Below, piece after piece: positions 1 through 6,600 of a DNA stretch of 64,000 bases. The number at the start of each line of letters is the position of its first letter. The stretch's first letter is position 1. Below the pieces are notes generated by a model that was not told the origin of the DNA, did not search any database, and saw only the letters and a program-made list of their open reading frames with translations. The stretch covers positions 396,001 through 460,000 of the forward strand of contig NZ_JAAAPO010000004.1 of the NCBI RefSeq assembly GCF_009909235.1. The letters run 5' to 3'. This DNA is from Novosphingobium ovatum. Lineage in GTDB: Bacteria > Pseudomonadota > Alphaproteobacteria > Sphingomonadales > Sphingomonadaceae. The translations under genes were made by a program, and so were the position numbers.

Positions 1-978
1 GAGGACCGTGAGCGAACCGCGCTCTATGCCTCCGGCCGTGAGAGCCGCGCAGTGCTCAATGCGCTGGTACAGGAAGGCCTGAAGGCCGAGGGTTCGCTCA
101 GCGGAGAGGGTATGGCCATCACCTGCCTTGAAAGCCTTCATCTCACCCGCGAGGAATTGCGCTTCGCCCAGAATTATCGGACCGGCCAGGTTCTGGAAGT
201 GATCGGTAAGCATCGGCCCGCTGGTTTGGATGCTGGCACCTATGAAGTGACCCGCGTTTCTACCAAGGGTGTCGTCAGCCTGCGCGATAGCGAAGGGCGG
301 ACCATCAAGTTCAGGCCTGATCGCCTTGATCCCAGCGACAAGCATGACAGCCTGACTCTCTCCCAGCGCGAGAACCTGGTCCTTTATGAAGGCGATCGCA
401 TTCGCTGGACTGCCAATGACAAGCAGCGGGGTTTGCTCAATTCCGCTGAGGCGCGGGTTGTCACCATCACACGTGAGGGTGTGGAGATGCGGACAGGTGA
501 AGGTGTGAACATGTTGCTGCCGCATGGCGACAAGATGCTCTCACGCCTCGGCCTCGCTTACGCAATCAATATGCATCAGGCGCAGGGCATGACGACCGAC
601 AATGGCATCGGCGTCATGCATTCTGCCGAGCGCCATCTCTCCAACCAACGCCTGACCCATGTGATGGCCACCCGCGTTCGCGACGAGCTGACCGTCTTCA
701 CTGACGATCGCGCCGCCCTGCTGCGCGCGGTCGAGAGCAACGCTGGGGACAAGGCCAGCGCGCTTGAACATGTCGGCAGGGCTCCAAGCGCAGCATCACC
801 AGACGGCCGAGGCCGAGGCGAAGGGACGCCGGCAAGTGCAGGTGATGGCGCGCGCAATGTTACTTTCGCGATCGATCCTGCGACGATCCGCAGCCGACTA
901 GGTCGGCAAGCATCGCCTGTGCCTCAGCCTGAGCAGCCCACCATCGGCCCGGAAAAATCGATGGAGTTGGGACTCTGA
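1..978 (+). CDS. Conjugative relaxase/helicase (TraA/TraI, MobF type), C-terminal part
   Basis: The reading frame is open from base 1, so the gene is cut by the window edge and only the last 325 codons are seen. They contain late superfamily I helicase motifs typical of MobF relaxases: an INMHQAQGMT segment (motif V-like) at 568-597 and an ATRVRDELTVFTDD segment (motif VI-like). The last 70 or so residues are a low-complexity tail rich in Gly, Ala and Pro. In the family, the N-terminal relaxase nicks oriT and the helicase unwinds the transferred strand in the donor cell; the nicking residues lie upstream of the window. Its presence ties the region to conjugation rather than phage. Confidence 0.85.
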   Translation, partial: EDRERTALYASGRESRAVLNALVQEGLKAEGSLSGEGMAITCLESLHLTREELRFAQNYRTGQVLEVIGKHRPAGLDAGTYEVTRVSTKGVVSLRDSEGRTIKFRPDRLDPSDKHDSLTLSQRENLVLYEGDRIRWTANDKQRGLLNSAEARVVTITREGVEMRTGEGVNMLLPHGDKMLSRLGLAYAINMHQAQGMTTDNGIGVMHSAERHLSNQRLTHVMATRVRDELTVFTDDRAALLRAVESNAGDKASALEHVGRAPSAASPDGRGRGEGTPASAGDGARNVTFAIDPATIRSRLGRQASPVPQPEQPTIGPEKSMELGL

Positions 979-1090
979 CCCGGGCCGGCGTCATGTCGGC
1001 CGCTCTTCCGCGGGCGGGGCCTCACCATGGGGAATGGCCTCACGCCTGCTCAACTCTGGGCAGTGTTCTCACTGATGCAAAGGATGATTT

Positions 1091-2671
1091 ATGCGGATTT
1101 CTGCAAAAGACACGATTTGTGGCCTGCGTCCGGCGAAACTCAAGGACCTGTTTGCCAGGAATGATTTCAGCACACTGCGTGCTGCCAAGAAGCTGGGTAT
1201 AGATGTGCGTCAGGCGAGCGAGACGCTGATTGCCTTGTGTGAAGCAGGTTGGATTTGTTTCAACGGCACACGCGATTATATCGACCATTGGATGGTCTCT
1301 GACCGGGGCCACCGGCTCCTTGCAACGCCGCTTGTGCCGCGCTTTCCGCGTGAGGAAGGTCGCCGCATTGTGGACGAAGTGATTGAAATGGCGAGAGCCA
1401 TCAACAGTGAACCGGAGCGTTCTCGGCGGATCAAGGAGATCCGGCTCTTTGGCAGTGTGCTCACTGGTTCGTACGATGAAACCGTTGGCGATGTTGATAT
1501 GGTGGTGCTGGTTGAACGGCGCGTCCTGCCCAGCGATGTCTTTAAGGAACTGGAACATGCCGAATGCAAGGAGGCGCCTGTGGGCATGGACTATGTCGAC
1601 CAGCTCTTCTGGTCCCGCAAGCAGATCCTGCGACGCTTGAAAAAGGTGTCCCGCAAGCTTTCCCTTCATGACGAGGATGACCTGCGCGCGCTCAATGCAC
1701 CTTATCAGATGGTCTATGCCTATGACGTCGAGAAGGAGCGTGAAGTGCCCTTCGATACCGCGGTAAAAGAGGCAGAATTCTCAACTGATACTGCTGAAAC
1801 GGCGAGCGATTTCAACTGGCTCGCCAAGCGCCATGGAGACAGAATCGATTTTCCGGAAATGCCTGCCAAGGCGCCTAGAGAGGCCTATGTCAGTGCGAGC
1901 GCATTACAACAGGCGTTGCATATGTGGCTGCGCGGTGCGCCGATCGAACTGATCGCCAAGACTGTCGGCATGTCCAAATCCGGCGTGTCGGCTTATCTGG
2001 CCAGTTGCCATTCACGACGGCCCGTCGATTTCAAATTCGACAGCAGTTTTCGGGCAACGGTGAGCCAGGCACTGGAGCCACAGCGTGATTACTGGATTGG
2101 CGTTAAACTCGACGTTTTGGCACCCCGGCAAGTCATGATCGAAGTCAATGCTAAACGATCGGACAACCGGAGCATTGTCGGCAATGCCCGCCTTGGCGTG
2201 AACCACGATATCGTTTGCGAGGGCGATAGCCGCATATTCCCAACGCTTGTGAAGATCGTCGACTTCGCGTTGCGCTGGTACAGGCATATGGGCAAGCACT
2301 TCGGCGAGTTGCGCTGCATGGTCTCGACCGCCTTTTCTCCAGAGGACAAGCCCGAGTCTCTGGTCGCGCCATGGCCCATCGAATTTGGCATTCTGGAGCC
2401 TTCGATGGATGAGGCTTTGCGCAAGCGAGTCTCGGTCGCAACCATGGCATCGCCTGCAATGCTCGAGCTTACCATGACTGAGCGGATCCAGATCAAACAG
2501 TATGAGGAACGGGGCAGCCATTTCTTCAAAACCCGCAGCATCCTCGGGCGTGAAGCAAGGAAGCTGGCGTCGCTGGCACATACCATCGCCGCCAAGCGGC
2601 GACCGATGGCTGGTCTCGATGAAACGCTACGATTCTATCATTACATCGAGCCTGCCCGCCAAGCCTCCTAA
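1091..2671 (+). CDS. wHTH - nucleotidyltransferase - HTH protein of unknown role
   Basis: This 526-residue protein has three recognisable parts. Residues 1-80 look like a winged helix of the MarR/DprA type. Residues 117-142 carry a nucleotidyltransferase fold signature: Gly121-Ser122 followed by Asp134 and Asp136 in a GDVDMVVLVE strand. Residues about 268-302 form a second helix-turn-helix. The C-terminal 200 residues are unrecognised. Minimal nucleotidyltransferases of this fold act in toxin-antitoxin and antibiotic-modifying systems, but the substrate here is unknown. ATG at 1091 is the first start after a 112-bp gap from the relaxase gene. It converges with the GIY-YIG gene. It could be a defence gene or an element regulator. 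Confidence 0.6.
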   Translation: MRISAKDTICGLRPAKLKDLFARNDFSTLRAAKKLGIDVRQASETLIALCEAGWICFNGTRDYIDHWMVSDRGHRLLATPLVPRFPREEGRRIVDEVIEMARAINSEPERSRRIKEIRLFGSVLTGSYDETVGDVDMVVLVERRVLPSDVFKELEHAECKEAPVGMDYVDQLFWSRKQILRRLKKVSRKLSLHDEDDLRALNAPYQMVYAYDVEKEREVPFDTAVKEAEFSTDTAETASDFNWLAKRHGDRIDFPEMPAKAPREAYVSASALQQALHMWLRGAPIELIAKTVGMSKSGVSAYLASCHSRRPVDFKFDSSFRATVSQALEPQRDYWIGVKLDVLAPRQVMIEVNAKRSDNRSIVGNARLGVNHDIVCEGDSRIFPTLVKIVDFALRWYRHMGKHFGELRCMVSTAFSPEDKPESLVAPWPIEFGILEPSMDEALRKRVSVATMASPAMLELTMTERIQIKQYEERGSHFFKTRSILGREARKLASLAHTIAAKRRPMAGLDETLRFYHYIEPARQAS

Positions 2672-2687
2672 CCCAAGCTGGTGGAGG
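2664..2687. terminator. Hairpin between convergent genes, weak candidate terminator
   Basis: CCTCC (2664-2668) pairs with GGAGG (2683-2687), and ACC pairs with GGT further in, leaving a two-base bulge and a short loop. It overlaps the stop of the plus-strand gene and abuts the end of the minus-strand gene; TTTT follows on the plus strand a few bases later. Confidence 0.3.
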
Positions 2688-3884
2688 TCAGTTTTCGGCA
2701 GGGACGAACCTGGCCTCCATTGGATCATACCGAACCTGTGTGACGCTTCCGTCACTGATCCGGGAGATCAGGTCGTCGATCGCCTGGAACGGGATCAGGA
2801 ACCATTCGCGCGGCTGGACGGTCCGGCCGAAGCGATCACCGGCAGCCAGGTCAAGCCGGGCCGCCGCCAAGGCTTTATGGATTAGGCCCTCCATTTTGGT
2901 GCGGTTTATGTTGAAGAGCTGGTATTCGGCGACAACCTCGACATCAGCCAGCAGGAAGGTCGGGTCATTGCGCGCATTGGCCACACGATGCGCGACGCTC
3001 TGGCCTGTCACGCCGATCTTATGGATCAGTTCCCGGTGCTCGGCGACATAGGGGTGGGCCGACTTGCTGCGCAGGACGTAAATCGTCCCACTGGCTAGAT
3101 CATCAGGCTCGGCCACATCGCCAAACAGCGGGCCTGCACTCAAGTCTGTGATACGCCGCGCAGTCTCATCGCGATAGAGCGCCTTTTGGAACGACCGGGC
3201 CAGCATGGTGACTTCGGTGCCATTGTCATAGATGACTCGCACGCGCCGATCCTTGCGTTCGTAATCCGTGACAAATTCATCAGATGTATCGGCGATCATG
3301 GCCATCTGCCCGGCCACAATGAAAAGCTTGCCAGGATGAATCTCGGCAAGGGTAACCTCGGTCTGGTCAATCACCTTGGCCTGTCGCGCACCCTTTGCCA
3401 GTTCGGCCTGCACCCTGTCAAATTGCGGCTTGAAGGTCTCGAAATCCTCGCACTTTTCGCGATTGGCGATTTCTTCGGCTGCGCGCTTTTCTGCACGGGG
3501 AGGCACGTGGCGCAACTGGGTGATGTCGTCAGATGCTCCGGGAGCAATGCCAAGTTCCGCTAGCAGGGCATCGTCGCCCAAGTCCTGCGGTGGCACAGCC
3601 ACCGGGCCGTTGCCATCGAGCAGGCCATCCTGATCGAGGCTTGCCAACAACGCGCGTGCTTCGGGCAGGGCGCGCAGGCGGTCAAGCCGAACAGCATAGA
3701 GGCGTTCGAAAATGTCACGGTCATCGCCATGGCGGGGCGAATGCCCATGCTCAGTCACAAAGCGCTGAATATCCTCAAAACCGGCAATTATCCGTTCTTG
3801 AAGCGGGGTCAAGGCTCGCTTGGGTTCCGCTGCGGTCTCGACGCCCAGTTCGGCCAGCAGTTCAAGATCGCTCAGCTCAGCCAT
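2688..3884 (-). CDS. GIY-YIG (T5orf172/MUG113-type) nuclease, end of restriction-like operon
   Basis: The C-terminal third is a GIY-YIG nuclease domain: GTIYVL at about residues 266-271, KIGVT at 289-293, the catalytic-type Arg in HRVANAR near 300, and the metal-binding-type Glu in MEGLIH at 332. The N-terminal 260 residues have two short LLAELGI repeats (about residues 10 and 106) and a segment resembling helicase-associated domains. The start at 3884 gives an 8-bp overlap (ATGGCTGA) with the helicase stop, so the two are probably translationally coupled. GIY-YIG enzymes cut DNA with one metal ion; here it may supply the nuclease missing from the methyltransferase encoded at the head of the operon. 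That link is inferred from gene order. Confidence 0.78.
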   Translation of the reverse strand: MAELSDLELLAELGVETAAEPKRALTPLQERIIAGFEDIQRFVTEHGHSPRHGDDRDIFERLYAVRLDRLRALPEARALLASLDQDGLLDGNGPVAVPPQDLGDDALLAELGIAPGASDDITQLRHVPPRAEKRAAEEIANREKCEDFETFKPQFDRVQAELAKGARQAKVIDQTEVTLAEIHPGKLFIVAGQMAMIADTSDEFVTDYERKDRRVRVIYDNGTEVTMLARSFQKALYRDETARRITDLSAGPLFGDVAEPDDLASGTIYVLRSKSAHPYVAEHRELIHKIGVTGQSVAHRVANARNDPTFLLADVEVVAEYQLFNINRTKMEGLIHKALAAARLDLAAGDRFGRTVQPREWFLIPFQAIDDLISRISDGSVTQVRYDPMEARFVPAEN

Positions 3885-5943
3885 CGGCCGCTGCCTTTGC
3901 CGCATGGCGTTGCAGGAACGCGATGCCTTCTGCCATCTTGCGCTCCCAGGCGTCCTGCGCGGTCAGCGAGGGCAGGCGCCCTCGCTCGCGCTTGAATTCC
4001 AGCGCGCGTTCGGCCAGCATTCGTGCGTCTTCGTAAGTTAGCTTTTCTTTCTTGGCGTTGATGATCGCCTGCACCTGAATCAGGGTCTTTTCATCCATCG
4101 CCTTGGCCAGCACGGCATAGGTCGCGTCGAACGGATTGACCCGGTCGATCAGGTCGATGTCGAGATCGGTGACGCTCAGGGCAAATTTGCGCACGCCATC
4201 AATGAAGGCTGTGCTGCCCGTAAATTCCCCATCGACCACATCGCCTACCATGGCAGCTTTGGCCTGCTGGGTCAGGGTTAGGGCAGCAATGGCGTGCTGA
4301 CGAACCGCCTCCTGATCTTCATCACTCAATTCAGGAAACTTGTCGCGGATGATCTTGCCCATTTTCAGCTGAGTCAGCTCTTCGGGCACGACCTCGGTGT
4401 CGAACATTCCGCGCTCGAGAATGGATTTGTTCTGCACAAAGCTGGCGATCACTTCGTTCAGATCCTCGCGGCAGATTCGCGTCGCCTCGATGCTGGTTGG
4501 CAGCTTGAGGCCCTTGATCTCGAAATGCATCTGGCCCTGCGCGTTGACGCCAATGTTGGTCGCGCCTTCCTGATAGCCGTCCGGGCCGTAATCGAAATCG
4601 GGCTTGGGCCCAGCGTCCTTCGGGGTGAATTCAAAGCGAGGCGCCAGCACCTGTTCCATCAGCAGGCTGGCAGCAATGGCCTTGAGATAATCGTTGATCG
4701 CGTCCACCACCAGCGGATCGTCCGCAGCCGGTTCCGCGATCAGATTGGTGAAGCGCGCCCGCATCTTGCCTGGCGCATCGCGGGTGGCCCGGCCGATGAT
4801 CTGGATGATTTCGGTAAGGCTGGAGCGATAGCCGACGGTCAACGCATGTTCGCACCAGATCCAGTCGAAACCTTCCTTCGCCATGCCCAGCGCGATGATC
4901 ACGTCGACAAAGTCCCGCTCGCTGCGCGCAGTGGCGGATTTCAGCGAGGCGACCACGCGGTCGCGCTTGGAGGCATCGTCATCGACCAGATCGGCCACGC
5001 GGATCATCGCACCACCTGCAGTCTTAAGCAGGTGGAAGCCGGTCTCTGGATCGACACCCTGCCATTCGCCGAGATGGCCCATAATGTCCTCGGCCTCGCG
5101 ATGCTTGTCCTTCAGGCTTTCGCGCGAATTGACTGAGGGGATATGGACGATCGTCTTGACGGTTGGATCCAGCAGCGCCGAGATCTTGTCGGTATAGGGA
5201 CCGGTGTAGAAACTGTAGCCGATGTCCAGCACCTTGAGATACTGGTAGCCGTTGAGCTGCTCATAATAGGTGTAGGTGACGGTCTCGAATTTGGCCTCGT
5301 CGTCAGGCGCCAGCACGGGGATCGCATCGCCGCGGAAATAGCTGCCGGTCATGGCCACGATATGGGCCTTGTCGCGGGCAATCAGTTGGGCAAGCTGCGC
5401 CCCTAGGCGGTTGCCCGCGTCGGCCGAGACATGGTGGAATTCATCGATGGCAATCAGCGCATCGTCGAAAGCCTCGACACCCAATTCGTCAAAAGCAAAG
5501 CGGAAGGTGGCGTGGGTGCAGACCAGCACTCGGGCGTCGCTGGCCAAAAACTCGCCGACCGCCTTTACCTTCGATTTGGCCACCTTGGGATCATCGGCAC
5601 CCGGCGCGTTGCACAGGTTCCACTGCGGTGCGACTTCCCAATCGGCCCAGAAGCCATGCTTGCTCAACGGTTCGCTGTTGAAGCTGGCCCCGATGGAGCG
5701 TTCCGGCACACAGACAATGGCCTTCTTCACACCCTGGTTGGTCAGCTTGTCCAGCGCGATGAACATCAATGCCCGCGACTTGCCCGAGGCAGGCGGTGAC
5801 TTGATCAGCAGATATTGCTCGCCGCGCTTGTCGAAGGCGCGGGCCTGCATCTCGCGCATGCCCAGCTCATTCGCCTTGGCGGTTGCGCCAGTGCCGGCGG
5901 GGCGGAAGGTGACGGTGGGGATGATGTCGGCATTCTGGGTCAT
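3877..5943 (-). CDS. DEAD/DEAH-type superfamily II helicase of restriction-like operon
   Basis: This 688-residue helicase has a Walker A PASGKS (51-56), a DEFH Walker B (167-170), motif III TGS (199-201) and motif VI QIIGRATRD (381-389), as in ResIII-type helicases of type I and type III restriction enzymes. The C-terminal 290 residues are unassigned. Its ATG overlaps the toxin stop (ATGA at 5940-5943), and its stop overlaps the GIY-YIG start. In restriction systems such motors translocate DNA and control cleavage. No methyltransferase or nuclease domain is fused to it; these are separate genes on either side. Confidence 0.82.
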   Translation of the reverse strand: MTQNADIIPTVTFRPAGTGATAKANELGMREMQARAFDKRGEQYLLIKSPPASGKSRALMFIALDKLTNQGVKKAIVCVPERSIGASFNSEPLSKHGFWADWEVAPQWNLCNAPGADDPKVAKSKVKAVGEFLASDARVLVCTHATFRFAFDELGVEAFDDALIAIDEFHHVSADAGNRLGAQLAQLIARDKAHIVAMTGSYFRGDAIPVLAPDDEAKFETVTYTYYEQLNGYQYLKVLDIGYSFYTGPYTDKISALLDPTVKTIVHIPSVNSRESLKDKHREAEDIMGHLGEWQGVDPETGFHLLKTAGGAMIRVADLVDDDASKRDRVVASLKSATARSERDFVDVIIALGMAKEGFDWIWCEHALTVGYRSSLTEIIQIIGRATRDAPGKMRARFTNLIAEPAADDPLVVDAINDYLKAIAASLLMEQVLAPRFEFTPKDAGPKPDFDYGPDGYQEGATNIGVNAQGQMHFEIKGLKLPTSIEATRICREDLNEVIASFVQNKSILERGMFDTEVVPEELTQLKMGKIIRDKFPELSDEDQEAVRQHAIAALTLTQQAKAAMVGDVVDGEFTGSTAFIDGVRKFALSVTDLDIDLIDRVNPFDATYAVLAKAMDEKTLIQVQAIINAKKEKLTYEDARMLAERALEFKRERGRLPSLTAQDAWERKMAEGIAFLQRHAAKAAADG

Positions 5944-6260
5944 TTGAACAACTCGCTATGGGTTCCGGCGCGCACGAAGACGAGCGTTCCGCCCGGTCCC
6001 GCTGTGTCGTCCACTTCGTAGATCAGCAGGAAATCCCCGCCGATATGGCATTCTCTCGTGCCTGCCCATTCGCCTTTCAGCGCGTGGTCTCGCCACTCCG
6101 GAGGCAGCGGGGCATCGTTCGCGATCAGCAGCAGCATGGCCTCTTTGAGCTGGCGCATGTCGTAACGGCCAGACCGCGAGAGGCGATCCCAGTCCTTCCT
6201 GAATGCCTTGGCCAAATCGAACGTGCGCGGCAGGGTCGCCGCTTTATCCCTCTTTGCCAT
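5940..6260 (-). CDS. Type II toxin, YafQ/RelE family mRNA interferase
   Basis: A 106-residue RelE-fold protein. The family pattern is clear: EWRDHAL, then GEWAGTRECHI, then DFLLIY, and a C-terminal RAGTHSELF carrying the catalytic-type His of YafQ. YafQ toxins bind the ribosome and cut mRNA. The ATG at 6260 overlaps the antitoxin stop by 17 bp, the normal antitoxin-first order, and its stop overlaps the helicase ATG. The pair sits inside the methyltransferase-helicase-GIY-YIG operon rather than beside it. No catalytic change is apparent, so it should be active. Confidence 0.85.
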   Translation of the reverse strand: MAKRDKAATLPRTFDLAKAFRKDWDRLSRSGRYDMRQLKEAMLLLIANDAPLPPEWRDHALKGEWAGTRECHIGGDFLLIYEVDDTAGPGGTLVFVRAGTHSELFK

Positions 6261-6537
6261 CGAGTTCGGCAAACATGGCATCAGGATCGGTAAAGCGGGC
6301 GCGGCGCTGGGCGATGATCTCGCGCGCCTCGTCCAGCGCGGCGCGGGTTTCGGCGTTGGGCACCTTCAGCTCCAGCGGGAACGCCTGGTCGACCGCGATC
6401 CGGTGGAACAGCAGGCGCACGGCATCGGAAGCCGTCAGCCCCATGGCTGCCAGCGCTTGCGTGGCTTTGGCCTTCAGCTCATTGTCCATGCGGATATGCA
6501 GCATGGAGCTTTGTGACGGCACATGAGGTGCGTTCAT
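6244..6537 (-). CDS. Antitoxin, RelB/DinJ family
   Basis: A 97-residue RelB/DinJ-like antitoxin. Residues about 10-50 form a ribbon-helix-helix DNA-binding region (SMLHIRMDNELKAKA followed by GLTASDAVRLLF), and the C-terminal half would wrap the toxin. ATG at 6537 is preceded by an AGGAG ribosome site. The 20-bp palindrome just upstream (6549-6568) is a good candidate for its own operator. Antitoxins of this family repress their promoter alone or with toxin. It is paired with the YafQ-like gene at 5940-6260. Confidence 0.87.
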   Translation of the reverse strand: MNAPHVPSQSSMLHIRMDNELKAKATQALAAMGLTASDAVRLLFHRIAVDQAFPLELKVPNAETRAALDEAREIIAQRRARFTDPDAMFAELDGKEG

Positions 6538-6548
6538 CGGGAACTCCT

Positions 6549-6568
6549 GTATCTCAAATGAGAGATAC
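6549..6568 (-). promoter_or_regulatory. 20-bp palindrome, candidate RelB/DinJ operator
   Basis: GTATCTC (6549-6555) and GAGATAC (6562-6568) are perfect 7-base arms separated by 6 bases, 11 bases upstream of the antitoxin ATG and covering the predicted -10 box. Position and size fit an autoregulatory operator. Confidence 0.7.
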
Positions 6569-6589
6569 GCCAAAGTCGCCAAAAGTCAA
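6562..6589 (-). promoter_or_regulatory. Candidate promoter for antitoxin-toxin-helicase-nuclease
   Basis: On the minus strand TTGACT (6584-6589) is followed 16 bases later by TATCTC (6562-6567). It lies between the methyltransferase stop and the antitoxin start, so transcription from it would cover the toxin-antitoxin pair and, with no visible terminator, the helicase and GIY-YIG genes. Confidence 0.5.
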
Positions 6590-6600
6590 CCGAGCACCCC

